DNA from: Branchiostoma floridae
Lineage: Eukaryota; Chordata; Leptocardii; Amphioxiformes; Branchiostomatidae
Reading direction: 5' to 3'
DNA length: 64,000 nt
NCBI RefSeq assembly: GCF_000003815.2
Contig: NC_049985.1
Location: 23,501,406 to 23,565,405, forward strand
Shown: piece after piece, positions 30,728 to 39,071 of the stretch
How the letters are laid out: the number at the start of each line of letters is the position of its first letter
Position numbering within the stretch: the first letter of the stretch is position 1
Made by a program: the position numbers and the translations under genes
The notes under the pieces: generated by a model
Database searches by the model: none
What the model saw: only the letters and a program-made list of their open reading frames with translations
What the model was told of the DNA's origin: nothing

Positions 30728-32650
30728 GGGAGGCTTAAGTTGCAATGGACAGAAAATTAAACACTAAATATATATTGACATATATTGAACATCGTTTCCG
30801 GATACAATCCAAATATTTAGCATGTCGAGAATTATGTCAACTCTGACTTTGTCCAGAAATCACACCCTTTTGCACAGTGTACTATTTAGGGAGTTTTCAC
30901 CACTGAAGGTATTGCAAAGGCGTGCGACCTGTTGTGACAGATTATTCCTGCAACTTCTAATTCTTTCCAGAGATATAACAGCAACACTGAGTATGTTTAG
31001 CAACAATGCATTGTTTATGTCAATATTAATTTTTTAGAAACACATGCAGGAAAACAAAACAAAAACTCCATCGGGACAACAATTTTGCATAAACGATGGT
31101 ACTAGATCCGGCAAAATATATTCGTTTCAGGTGACGGATACAAGCAAGGGTGCAAATATGGCTACATACAACACAAGCGGCACTGTTTTCGGCTGGTTTC
31201 CACCCCAATGCAGTTTTGGGATGCACAGAAAGCCTGTGTGGCGGAAGGGGCGAGTCTGGCCATGCCTAAGACGAAAGGACTGGACCGAGCTCTGAGACGC
31301 CTGGTAAAGACGTCCGGAGGTAACGCCGACTATTGGATCGGTATGGTGGACGATGGTTTCGACTGGAAATGGGTGGACGGAAAACGTCTAGGACGCTACC
31401 AGGTATGTGTTCTGTTGACGAGAACAATACTCATCCATTCTATTTGTTGACTTTGCATAAAGTTTTACTTTTTTTTTAGAGTTTGGAAAGTTTCCAATTT
31501 TTTCGTGTTGCCAGTACCGGTTGTTAACAAGCATTTTTTTAATTAGTTTGTTTCGGTTCTAACGATATATTTTCAAATTTTTCTCGCTACATTACTGCTA
31601 TTTTATTACATGTATATAACATCGAGCAGATTAAAATGGGACTGAGCAGAGCACTTGGGACTAATGCTTGTAGCCTTTCACAGACCACACCTATATATCA
31701 GATATTTTGTGAAAATGTGTATTGAAAGGTAATTAATATGTAGAATGCCATTAGATGTCTCCAGTAACAAAGTGAATTCTGTTGGGAACCTGAGCCAGAA
31801 TTCTGCAGAATTCTGGAACCTGAGCCAGAATTCTGCAGAATTCTGGAACCTGAGCCAGAATTCTGCAGAATTCCCGGAACCAGAGCCAGAATTCTGGGAA
31901 CCTGAGCCAGAATTCTGGGAACCTTTGTTTTCTGGGAATCCATGCGTTTAGTCTATTTACGATGTCGTTTGCGATTGATTGAAAAAAATGAATTTTTGAA
32001 AAGTTAAGTTGGCGGACCGAAAATGGTGGACCCAACTGATATCGTAAACATGTATGATACCATTTTATTACGTTGGTGTTGCCATTGGCAACAGAAGTCA
32101 TAGCAAACAGTGTTATCATGTTTTCTACTCCAGCTGTTACATTTTTTGCATACCCTAAAGTTTTCTCGGAATACCTTTTTTCATGGTTTCAGCCATATTA
32201 TCTCATAATGACGTGAAATTTCTTATAGTACTTTACGGCAAATCATTCTCTAAAAATTGGGCCACATTTCAGAGTTACAGATTGACCAAAAAAGTCCGGT
32301 CGGAATAGGGTTAATAATCTTTGCCTTGTACATTGCATCATATTTGACATTGTAGAATACATGGATACGTTCAGGTGGAAAAGGTATATTGCAAAGAGTA
32401 CATTACAGAACATTGACAAATAAAAGATCACGATAGTTTTAACATTGCGTTCAGTAAGCTTGACGTAAAGCTGTTTTACCCTATTTTTCAGGGCTGGCAC
32501 CCAGGTGAGCCAAGATACTCCAAATTACTATGTCCACAACTGTGCGTCCAATACTGGTATACATCAGACGATACCATTGATCCCATGTGGGACGACACTG
32601 AGTGCTGTGATAAAAAGCGGTACATCTGTCAGTCTCATGCTGGCATATAA
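17992..32650 (+). CDS. Gene B (complete): type II receptor with NPxY tail and multi-lectin ectodomain, span
   Basis: Fourteen exons (17992-18079, 18468-18656, 20690-20905, 21781-22038, 22387-22664, 23817-23898, 25229-25531, 26742-27095, 27787-27966, 28569-28764, 29326-29567, 30020-30259, 31131-31402, 32492-32650) sum to 3057 nt with matching phases, giving 1018 residues. Predicted layout: cytoplasmic tail 1-270, TM about 273-298, N-glycosylated stalk to 343, linker 344-370, WxVG domains 371-471 and 472-589, hevein-like 590-649, F-type lectin 650-795, PAN 796-875, C-type lectin 876-1018. The likely role, a surface lectin or scavenger receptor that signals or is endocytosed through NPxY/tyrosine motifs, is inference. 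I do not recognise it as a named gene. Confidence 0.88.
18468..18656 (+). CDS. Gene B exon 2: cytoplasmic segment with TYSQL
   Basis: This 189-nt phase 1-1 exon encodes [35 protein letters not shown] and [14 protein letters not shown] is a YxxL-type sorting or signalling motif. The exon is homologous to gene C 44500-44694. A GT microsatellite follows in the intron of both genes. Confidence 0.8.
18700..18882. repeat. (GT)n-rich microsatellite
   Basis: A degenerate GTGT/GTGC tract in the intron after exon 2 of gene B. The orthologous position in gene C (44731-44885) holds a similar tract. It creates long Cys/Val and His/Thr open frames that are not genes. Confidence 0.95.
19382..19870. mobile_element. 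TIR element (MITE), about 490 bp
   Basis: The ends aggccacacaagttg...ttttatggatgac and gtcatccataaaattt...gtggcct are inverted repeats of about 30 bp with a few mismatches. No open frame is seen. A solo fragment of the same family is near 24517-24600. It lies in the intron between exons 2 and 3 of gene B. Confidence 0.6.
20690..20905 (+). CDS. Gene B exon 3: cytoplasmic NPxY cassette
   Basis: This 216-nt phase 1-1 exon encodes [24 protein letters not shown] and ends [20 protein letters not shown]. It carries an NPxY motif and acidic tyrosine sites. The acceptor is CAGCAG, a tandem NAGNAG site. It is homologous to gene C 45069-45281. Confidence 0.85.
21211..21252 (+). pseudogene. Relic of a 138-nt cytoplasmic cassette exon
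   Basis: After the acceptor GATATTTGTAG comes EPIKNTTRR, matching the start of the gene C exon at 51506 (EPIKNTPRS). The coding similarity stops after about 27 nt and a TGA follows. Gene C has a parallel relic at 46666, so the decay is old. Splicing it in would truncate the protein before the membrane. Confidence 0.7.
21781..22038 (+). CDS. Gene B exon 4: long cytoplasmic cassette with YENP and NPxY
   Basis: This 258-nt phase 1-1 exon encodes [35 protein letters not shown] and, after a shared core, [22 protein letters not shown] fits the pYxNx Grb2-SH2 consensus and ENPMY is NPxY. The second half duplicates exon 3. The acceptor is GACGTAG and the donor GTACGT. Confidence 0.88.
22387..22664 (+). 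CDS. Gene B exon 5: transmembrane helix and glycosylated stalk
   Basis: Residues about 251-343. A juxtamembrane CVFPRCF is followed by a 26-residue hydrophobic helix ([20 protein letters not shown]...) and a stalk with [16 protein letters not shown] (two N-glycosylation sequons). The phase is 1 to 0, and the donor is the weak GTTGGT. Sequons only on the C-terminal side of the usable topology support N-in/C-out. Confidence 0.88.
23817..23898 (+). CDS. Gene B exon 6: short linker
   Basis: This 82-nt exon encodes [20 protein letters not shown]. It goes from phase 0 to phase 1 and so adapts the stalk to the phase-1 ectodomain exons. It is strongly conserved in A and C. N-T-T is a sequon. Confidence 0.8.
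24040..24440. repeat. Tandem repeats of about 100 bp
   Basis: Four imperfect units share gagccagctcyacrcacttTGAAT...tacaattggttcrcgtca, at about 24055, 24160, 24265 and 24358. Gene C keeps a single unit near 54440-54490. It lies in the intron before the first WxVG exon and is non-coding. Confidence 0.7.
25012..25103. repeat. Near-perfect hairpin, 41-43-bp arms
   Basis: The left arm from 25012 (atccgtattctaccggggct...) is repeated inversely up to 25103, with one mismatch in about 43 bp and a loop of about 6 bp. A weaker inverted extension reaches about 24996-25120. It lies about 125 bp upstream of the first WxVG exon of gene B. Confidence 0.85.
25229..25531 (+). CDS. Gene B exon 7: WxVG domain, copy 1
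   Basis: This 303-nt phase 1-1 exon encodes 101 residues: [69 protein letters not shown]. The shared pattern with exon 8 is GxPVY, F-hydrophobic patch, W-x-VG, W-DG-x-W and a terminal V-x-x-C. I do not know a family name. It is extracellular, possibly ligand-binding. The best phase-compatible donor is the weak GTTCGT after TCTG. Confidence 0.8.
25677..26035. mobile_element. Insertion in the gene B intron absent from gene C
   Basis: Gene C reads continuously from caggtttgtg to agagtacaaactgt (about 55190-55217), whereas gene B has about 360 extra bases. The insert begins with a 15-bp-stem hairpin (25693-25707 with 25718-25732) inside the gene B-only sequence. No protein is recognised. Boundaries are approximate. 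Confidence 0.5.
26165..26545 (-). repeat. tRNA-like SINE-type repeat
   Basis: The minus strand carries TTGCGTAATGGTAAGG (A-box-like, 26522-26537) and GGATTCGAATCTCC (B-box-like, 26489-26502) with suitable spacing. The body includes acttccatttaacgtcctatcc, which is shared with 12310-12340 and 55340. It sits between the WxVG exons of gene B. Confidence 0.55.
26742..27095 (+). CDS. Gene B exon 8: WxVG domain, copy 2
   Basis: This 354-nt phase 1-1 exon encodes 118 residues: [73 protein letters not shown]. It has the same motif order as exon 7 but is quite divergent, so the duplication within the gene is old. The donor is GTATGT. Confidence 0.85.
27150..27740. mobile_element. TIR element with 19-bp perfect ends
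   Basis: tttaaaggggcattccact at 27150-27168 is exactly repeated inversely at 27722-27740. The interior holds a 56-bp direct duplication (about 27230-27341) and no gene. It lies in the intron between the second WxVG exon and the hevein-like exon. Confidence 0.75.
27787..27966 (+). CDS. Gene B exon 9: hevein-like (type-1 chitin-binding-like) domain
   Basis: This 180-nt phase 1-1 exon encodes [47 protein letters not shown]. The eight cysteines in hevein-type order, with the CC pair and WCG, suggest chitin/GlcNAc binding. This domain type is common in invertebrate secreted and surface proteins. Gene C lacks it. Confidence 0.85.
   Translation, partial: LRRRNGVMMPVADRGTLLKTGTLLNATRQVVIHAAPGQTGAATLRPTVTVQTTVSTTEK
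28299..28520 (-). mobile_element. Truncated TTAA-family element
   Basis: The sequence caTTCAGACaggggagg..., the phrase ctgaacggcttacgatagggccaccaaa and the core gttgccatggcaacg match one arm of the 11316-12269 type. The other arm is missing. It lies immediately upstream of the F-type lectin exon acceptor. Confidence 0.55.
28569..28764 (+). CDS. Gene B exon 10: F-type lectin domain, N-terminal half
   Basis: Phase 1 to 2, 196 nt: [54 protein letters not shown]. The sugar-site His of C-T-H-T is present. By my count 27 residues separate it from the Arg of RxDx4R, one more than the usual 26. A CA microsatellite follows the donor. Confidence 0.88.
28798..28980. repeat. (CA)n-rich microsatellite
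   Basis: A degenerate ACAC/CGCACA tract directly after the F-type lectin exon, in the intron. Open frames here are artefacts. Confidence 0.95.
29326..29567 (+). CDS. Gene B exon 11: F-type lectin domain, C-terminal half
   Basis: Phase 2 to 1, 242 nt: [19 protein letters not shown] gives the complete RxDx4R motif (R-Q-D-C-C-S-E-R). The end is [24 protein letters not shown]. Together with exon 10 it forms a full domain of about 147 residues, with both main sugar-contact elements kept, unlike gene A. Confidence 0.9.
29804..30030. repeat. Tandem duplication (about 112 bp) of the PAN-exon 3' splice region
   Basis: gagaccccttcgattatt...ccattttgttttgaagGwCATCCACmA occurs twice in direct order (about 29804-29918 and 29919-30030). 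The copies differ by a few substitutions and a 3-nt indel. Each includes an AAG acceptor and the first bases of the PAN exon. Confidence 0.85.
30020..30259 (+). CDS. Gene B exon 12: PAN/apple domain
   Basis: This 240-nt phase 1-1 exon encodes [48 protein letters not shown]. Six cysteines and the DCaxxCxxxxxCxaFxf pattern fit the PAN_1/apple fold, which mediates protein or sugar contacts. The acceptor is TTTTGAAG, duplicated upstream out of frame. Confidence 0.82.
30668..30724. repeat. (AT)n microsatellite
   Basis: About 55 bp of AT dinucleotide in the intron before the C-type lectin exons. It is flanked by a short, imperfectly repeated segment with gatattgtccg (30550-30660). Confidence 0.9.
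31131..31402 (+). CDS. Gene B exon 13: C-type lectin domain, N-terminal part
   Basis: Phase 1 to 0, 272 nt: [54 protein letters not shown]. This is the long-form C-type lectin start with the extra N-terminal Cys, the alpha-1 helix and the WIGx core. The acceptor is TCGTTTCAG and the donor GTATGT. Confidence 0.92.
31465..32312 (-). mobile_element. Degraded TTAA-family element with internal minisatellite
   Basis: The sequence from tttagagtttggaaagtttccaa, through gccattggcaacagaag, to gaccaaaaaagtccggtcggaatagggttaa follows the inverted family consensus. The end is GGAATAGGG-TTAA at about 32304-32316. A minisatellite (31788-31926) interrupts it. It lies between the two C-type lectin exons. Confidence 0.6.
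31788..31926. repeat. Minisatellite with 21-30-bp units
   Basis: Units of ggaacctgagccagaattct(gcagaattct) repeat about five times, some lacking the GCAGAATTCT part. Each long unit holds the palindrome AGAATTCTGCAGAATTCT. It is open in several frames on both strands but unrelated to the neighbouring exons. Confidence 0.9.
32492..32650 (+). CDS. Gene B exon 14: C-type lectin domain, C-terminal part and stop
   Basis: Phase 0, 53 codons including [52 protein letters not shown] and WDD replace the canonical EPN and WND Ca/sugar motifs, so classical mannose-type binding is uncertain. The stop is shared with gene C. Confidence 0.92.
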   Translation, partial: GWHPGEPRYSKLLCPQLCVQYWYTSDDTIDPMWDDTECCDKKRYICQSHAGI

Positions 32651-32689
32651 GAGGGTGTTGGTAGAAATGGTTTGTTTCTGTTTATTTCT

Positions 32690-33175
32690 GCACTGCCAAA
32701 AATGATTTTCATTGTTTTGCTTACCCCATGGACAATTCTTATATGAAGAAAAATATTCTTGCAGGAAGAAAATGTAAAATTCAAGCAAAACAAGAAACGA
32801 CAAAAAATTCTGGAAATTTACTCAAATCTTCTACTTGTTTCTCGTAATGCGAAATGAATTCTAGAAAGTCTTGCTTTTTTATAACCAGATTTAACTATTA
32901 AAATTCAACTGTTTAAATAGTTTTTTTATTCCCTTACTCAGTATTTTTTTCTTGGAAGCAAATTAAGATAAACAAGAAAAAGCATTTTGGCAGTATAACA
33001 AAACGAATCTCAAATCGTCTAAAAAACTTACAATAAGCAAAAATGTGCTTGTCCCATGGACTAGCACATTTTTCTAAGATTTTTTAGGGACAGAATGATT
33101 TTTTCCTGGAAGACAGATTTTTTGTGAGTAAGCAAAACAAAATATACATTAAAAAAGCATTTTTGGCAGTGTGCT
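32690..33175. mobile_element. MITE-like element in the 3' region of gene B
   Basis: gCACTGCCAAAAATG near 32690 and CATTTTTGGCAGTG near 33158-33172 are inverted ends. The copy after gene C (58447-58955) occupies the same position, so it predates the B/C duplication and may lie in the 3' UTR of both. Confidence 0.6.
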
Positions 33176-33179
33176 TGAT

Positions 33180-34100
33180 CTTTAATTTATTGATTGCAGT
33201 TCTATACTATCAATCTCTAAATAGAATGCAGCGCTGTGGCGCGTTAGATTGCATATAAAAGCATTAAAACAAGCATAGTGTCATTGGAAGACTTAACATA
33301 GAAAAGTACTAAAAACCAATGTAATAAAAGTAACATTTACAGGAAGGACAATCACATCACACAAACGTGGGGCCAATTTGACTAATTAGCAAATATATGA
33401 CGAAACATATAAATAGGAATCATTTTTTGTCAATACATGCTATAGGTCAATAAATATTTACATGTACAGAGTCAAAATCAGTGAATGTTGAAAGTAGTAG
33501 TCATAGCATAAGGTGATGTGGACAAAATATTTACCACACACTTTTATCCGCTCATATCATTACGATGGTTCACCGTATTATAACGATGGTTTCATGTTTT
33601 CCGGAAGTGTAATTGTGTGAAATGAAAAAAAAAAATCTAGAGTCCCACGACCCCATACATTTGCCAAATGATTATTTTACAATTGCTATATTTATTGTGT
33701 TTGTCATTAATTATGCAAGTAATGTCCTTATTTGCACGAATTATATTAGCTGGTCATATCCTCCACCATATAGAGGTACACAATCTATGTGTTAAGGAAG
33801 AAAGCTTTTATAATTTTTCTCTGATAATTTATACAAATAAGGGGCTAATTTGCATAAATTTATACTCAACAATGTTCACCTGTACATAACTTCCAAATGC
33901 TAGAAGTGAGAAGTTTACTTCAGTTTTGTACGTCAGTGCATTTGAAAGTGTTAGCAACAGTAAGTTGATTGGTACGAAGTTGTTTGCCATAGATCTCAAC
34001 CTGCTCAGATTATAAAGGTGGTTATTAATACCATCGGTATAGATTTTTTGTGGATGAAGTCTAATAACATGTCAATGTACATGTACATCAGAATCAGTTT
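33180..34100. other. 3' flank of the gene B unit, no gene recognised
   Basis: AT-rich sequence with octamer-type repeats (ttatgcaa/tttgcat). The block 33610-33900 matches 62815-63080 after gene C, for example tcatatcctccacca...tacacaatctatgtgttaag. No exon is seen. Confidence 0.5.
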
Positions 34101-34108
34101 ATTTTTAA

Positions 34109-35044
34109 CCCTATTCAGACCGGGCTTTTTTGGTCATCCCTGGACCGGGGGGGGGGGGTGCTTTTGAGGCCTCCACTTCTAAGTCCTATAACTCTAAAAC
34201 GACGTGCCGTAGGGCCACCAAATTTTCGGGACATGATGTCGACATGATAACTGACAAGTAGATGACGTTTGACGTTACGTTGACGTAAGATGACGCAATT
34301 ATGACGTCATCAATTTGATTATATTGGCCAAACCCATGAAAAAAGGGTATTCTCAGAAAACTTCAAGTTATGCTACAAAAATGTAACAAGTGCAGACAAC
34401 AGAATAATAATGTTTGTTACGCCTTGCGTTGCCAATAGCAACGTCAATGACGTCAATATGACGTCATAAAATGACGTCATGCACATCTAAGATACGAGTT
34501 GGGCTTCGCCATATTATATCCACCACCTTGAATTTCTAAAAATACTTTTTTGCAACAACTAATCTGAAAGGGCAATGGAAATAGACTAAATTTATTCATT
34601 TAGATGGTTTTTGATGAAAAAATACCAGGTAGCTAAAAATTTTAAGGGATAATTAGCTTGTTATTCTTGATCTGGCCATTCGGTCCGCCATCTTGGATTT
34701 TGGGCTTTAATTTAGCATAATGTATGCATATATAATTATGAAAGATATGCTAAATAACATAAGATTTTATTTATGTAACAAAATCACAGTAATATAGCAA
34801 ACAAATGTGAAAAATTCATTGTTACAACCAAAAATAGTGATTTTTGGCTAAACTGCCTGTCAGCAAACGGTTGCCATGGCAACAAGAAAAGAAGGAAAAT
34901 AGGTCAAACTTCGTAAAATTGTTGCCAACAATATTTTCGGAAAACTCACCAAATTTGGCGGCTCTAGCGTAAGCCGTTCTGGCGTTAGAGGGCATCAAAG
35001 TTAGCGCAGGCCTCAAAAGCCCCCCCCCCCCGGTCTGAATAGGG
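34109..35044 (+). mobile_element. TTAA-flanked piggyBac-type element, ungapped copy
   Basis: TTAA lies at 34105-34108 and 35045-35048, with ends CCCTATTCAGACCGGGC and GGTCTGAATAGGG. It has the same orientation as 8408-9360 and no assembly gap, so it is the best full-length + orientation copy (936 bp). It has several TGACGTCA palindromes near 34300 and 34440-34480. Confidence 0.9.
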
Positions 35045-35539
35045 TTAAAGTAAATGTAATGATTATCAGTTTTGTACATGACATTGTATTTTTAAAGTGG
35101 TAGCCACAGTAAGTCGATGGGTTCAAAAATGTTGTGGATGAAGTCCAATAAAAAGGTAAGAAACCAACTGTGTCGAAATCATGTCTTCATATTCTCAGAT
35201 TCTCAGGGCATGTGGTTCAAATGTGATACCATAGTACAGAACTAAAACCTTTATACGAAGCAAAACAAGAGATTGTAATATTTACTTTTAAAAGGGGTCA
35301 AATTAACTAAAATACAAAAACTAATAAAACAGTACTTTGAAAAGTGTAACTATACTGCATTGGTAAGAAATTACAACTATACGATTGATAAATTTGATCG
35401 ATTCTCGAAAGCTATTCGAAAAAGTTTAGTAAGTCCACCGTGTGTATTATGTGTTGTGTTGTGTGTATACCAGTATAGTAGATATCTGCAGATATGAAAC
35501 GATATGAAAGTGACAACTATGATAGTATTTATTTTCTTA

Positions 35540-35835
35540 TCATTAATATTGTTTTCATTACCATTATTATTCTTTCATGATTTCATATTGTTATCATTAG
35601 TAGCATTTATTTGTTATCATTAGTGTTGCTGTTAACATCAGTTTCATTACTATTGTTATTCATTTATTCCATTCATTTTTTAAAACTTTTTTGTTTGCAT
35701 GTCATTATATGCGGGAATTTATGTAATACAGATCTCTCTCTCTCTCTATATATATATATAGGGAGAGAGAGCATATATATATATATATATATATTTATAT
35801 ACATATCTATCTGTCTATATCTATCTATCTATCTA

Positions 35836-35881
<46 letters not shown>

Positions 35882-35890
35882 CCATAATAT
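35540..35890. repeat. Simple-sequence cluster (TTATCATTA, CT, TA)
   Basis: Degenerate TTATCATTAnT repeats (35540-35660) are followed by CT and (TA)n/(TATC)n tracts (35730-35885). The apparent open frame across them is low-complexity. Confidence 0.85.
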
Positions 35891-35907
35891 ATACCATAAT
35901 ATGATAC

Positions 35908-37135
35908 AACTAGAGTTCGGCGACCTCATACCTCCATGAAAATTTAGAGCTTTCGTAAATTTCATGCAATTGACTAACATATTAACATAATTTATGCATG
36001 GTGTTGTCCATCATTGACTAACGTACACATTAAACAATTATAAAATTCCCATTATTAATCATAAAGCGGTTTTGCAATTTTTACATTATTAAAAATTATG
36101 TAAATAAGTTCCTCATTACCATAATTCGTATCTGCTTATATTCCACCTATCATAATAAACATGTGTTACATTTATTGAAGTCCAGCTATTGAAAACAATG
36201 GAATTATACAATTTTTTCATGAATTATGTAAATTAAGTCCTCATTTGCATAACATGTATATCATTATGAACATCTTTGTTTAAGGTATCCGCATGCCTAA
36301 TATTATGCCAATCCTTTCTGCAGTTATCCTCTTTGGAATGTCTTGACAACAATGCCCCTGCAGTTTAGAAATTAAATGTTAGGGGGATGAAACTTGTCCC
36401 ACTTTGTCATGACACTGAAAGCTATCTACCACCCAAATGTCAAGACCATATCACGTCCAGGACAAGAGATACATAGAAAAAACTGCTATGATGGAATATT
36501 CCCATTAACTATGCAAATGTATTCCTATTTTGCATAAATAGTATTTCGTTTTCTAAAACATTGTCTAAGGTACCTACATACCAAAAATCATTAAATCCGT
36601 TGTTCCCTTCTTGAGTTATGAAAAGTCCTTTTTACCAACAAATTTCTACCCATGTTGAACTACATGGTACGGTCCGCCTGTGACACGTGGAGGTCAAGGA
36701 GTCATGACCCATGGGCCTAAGGAACGCGTCAACTGTGCTGTGCAGGCTAGGGGTGGAATCAACCAAACCAGGCTGGGGGGTTGTAATGCTTCAGAAGTTT
36801 ATGACAAACATGCCCCTGCTATCCCTAAATTAGCCGCTAGGGGGCCCAAACTTATTTCACTTATTCCTGACCACAAGAGCTATCTAACACCTAAAATTCG
36901 TGACCATAGCTAGTTCAAAAGATGAGAAAACACACACGGAAATTGCGCTGCAGTACCAAGGGAAGCCGCTAGGGGGCCCAAAATCTAACCATTTCCAGCT
37001 TTCATCACACCCTACCAACACACCAAGTATGAAACCAACTCACCAAGCCGTTCTTGTGTTATCTTGTTTACACACACACACAGACAAACGCAGGGTAAAC
37101 TAGAGTTCGGGGACCTCATACCTCCATGAAATATT
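35908..37135. repeat. Second copy of the ACCTCCATGAAA dispersed repeat
   Basis: It begins tagagttcggcgacctcatacctccatgaaaatt and follows 2899-3980 closely, through ggtacctacataccaaaaat and the CA-rich end cagacaaacgcagggtaaa. It contains an extra segment at about 36620-36780. A new partial start follows at 37099. It lies in the spacer between genes B and C. Confidence 0.6.
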
Positions 37136-37888
37136 TATTGCTTTTTTGTGGATGGTATGTATGTTTATAGTCGGTTGTATTTTAGAGTAATGGTTATAAT
37201 ATGTTATGGGAAAGTAGTGGTGTATCTATTTAATGACACAGAGGATGTCCATCTGATTAGTAATTATTAAGATGTGACACTTAATTGTGTAATGTGCGTT
37301 TAAGAGGTCGACGGCATATGGTAGCGTGGTGTTCCTTAAGCTTGATGTTTGGCATTTAAACTGTCTAAGGTTGTCAGCATTATTGAGGTTCGACTATGTG
37401 CCTCAGAGCGGTGTGGTGGGAGGAAGTTGGGAAACTCAGAAAGAAGAAGGGATGTGGCCAACTTTAGTCAGATGGTGATTTGATTTTCCACCAATATGTC
37501 ATAACATCAGCTGTTCACACGGTACAAAAATGAGATGCACACTTTCCTCTGATAGCCCTACATCAACTGTAAGATGAATACTTGGCGCCAACCCCGTCTG
37601 CTAAAAAACAAGTACCATTGGCTACGAAAGAGACAACTAACAACTGTCCCTTATCGTAACGAAATCAGAACATCTGTATCGCCCATAAAACTTCTGACAC
37701 CCAACCCATCTAAGATGAGAGGACCTAATGGCATTTTAATCACCATGTCACTCAAATCAGCAGTACAGTATGTGAGACATCCATACCTGTTAAGCATTAC
37801 CGTTAAATGTACCTCAACTTCTTACAATTATACTTACGCTTCACATCTCCATGATATCCTACGCAGACATAAATAAAACTTATCATCA

Positions 37889-38600
37889 TATTAAAAAAAC
37901 TCGGGGTTCCCCAAACAGCTGTCATACAAATCACCTCACTATCTGCTTGGAGCTAAGCCCATTAACAAACACTTAAAGCACGATGCCTGTTCCAATATAT
38001 CGCAGATATAGGGGGGATTTCTGATATTATTACATCGATTATAACGACAGATACGGCGCCCAAAATCACATCGATTCGAGCTTTCATCACAGCCCACCAA
38101 CACAACAAGTATGAAACCAATCCATCAAGCCGTTCTTGAGTAATCTTGTACACAGACAGAGACACATAACAGAAAATATAACCTCCATGACATTTCATGG
38201 AGGTAACTACTGTGCCAACTGTTACAAATATTTCAGTCCTAAGCAGACATAAATAAAACTACTGGGGGTTCCCCAAACAGCTGTCACCTCACTATCTGCT
38301 TGCAGCTAAGCCCATTAACAAACACATACAGCACGATGCCTGTACCAATATATCTCAAATATAGGGGTGATTTCTGATATTATTACATCGATTATAACGA
38401 CAGATACGGCTCCCAAGATCTCATCGATTCGAGCTTTCATCACACCCCACCAACACAACAAGTATGAAACCAATCCATCCAGCCGTTCTTGAGTAATCAT
38501 CTACACAGACAGAGACACATAACAGAAAATATAACCTCCATTCCATGACATTTCATGGAGGTAAATATAACCTCCATTCCATTACATTTCATGGAGGTAA
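37889..38600. repeat. Direct tandem pair, about 320-bp units
   Basis: ggggttccccaaacagctgtca...gtatgaaaccaatccatc occurs twice (about 37889-38205 and 38247-38567). Each copy ends in the cctccatgacatttcatggaggt inverted motif of the dispersed repeat. It adjoins the 3' end of the NAT8-like gene. Open frames are not convincing. Confidence 0.7.
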
Positions 38601-38765
38601 TGATGATATGATATAATGATATGTACATATACCATAATATAATGATATGTACATATACCATAATATGATACGGTGTGATATAAGATGATTTTACATTATG
38701 TTCGAAGTACCACATTTGTAAAAGATTAAGATTGCGACATTTCCTGGCATTAACGTTGATCAAAA

Positions 38766-39071
38766 TCAACAATCTCCCCACAGTTTCTTGGACAGCTTCC
38801 GTACTGTAAAGAAAGCTCCTGGCAGGGGTACAATCCTTCGGAGAAACTCTACTGTGATCACGTAACCACATCTCTGGTACAGATACGCGCCATGTCCGAA
38901 GTCGTCCGCAATCATAAAGACCTCCCTGATGCCCACAGACCTACAATAGTCTTCAACATGCTCCACCATCCGCGTCCCTACTCCTCGCCGCCTGCACTTG
39001 AGATGCACCCTCATTTTCTGTAACTCGGCTGTCGTCTCCGATGTCATCTGTAGAGCAACCGTTCCGATCAC
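38766..39071 (-). CDS. NAT8-like gene exon 2 (catalytic half)
   Basis: After an acceptor reading ATGTCAAAG comes VIGTVALQM, KMRVHLKCRRRGVGTRMVEHVEDYC, YLYQRCGYV and a basic end before the stop. R-R-G-V-G-T is the GNAT motif A (Q/RxxGxG/A). An upstream in-frame hydrophobic extension of the frame is read as intron, because the NAT8 pattern continues exactly from exon 1. Confidence 0.85.
   Translation of the reverse strand: MIGTVALQMTSETTAELQKMRVHLKCRRRGVGTRMVEHVEDYCRSVGIREVFMIADDFGHGAYLYQRCGYVITVEFLRRIVPLPGAFFTVRKLSKKLWGDC

Noticed and set aside
37574-37876. 100-codon open frame in the spacer
   Set aside because: No domain, splice partner or paralogue support; neighbours are repeats.
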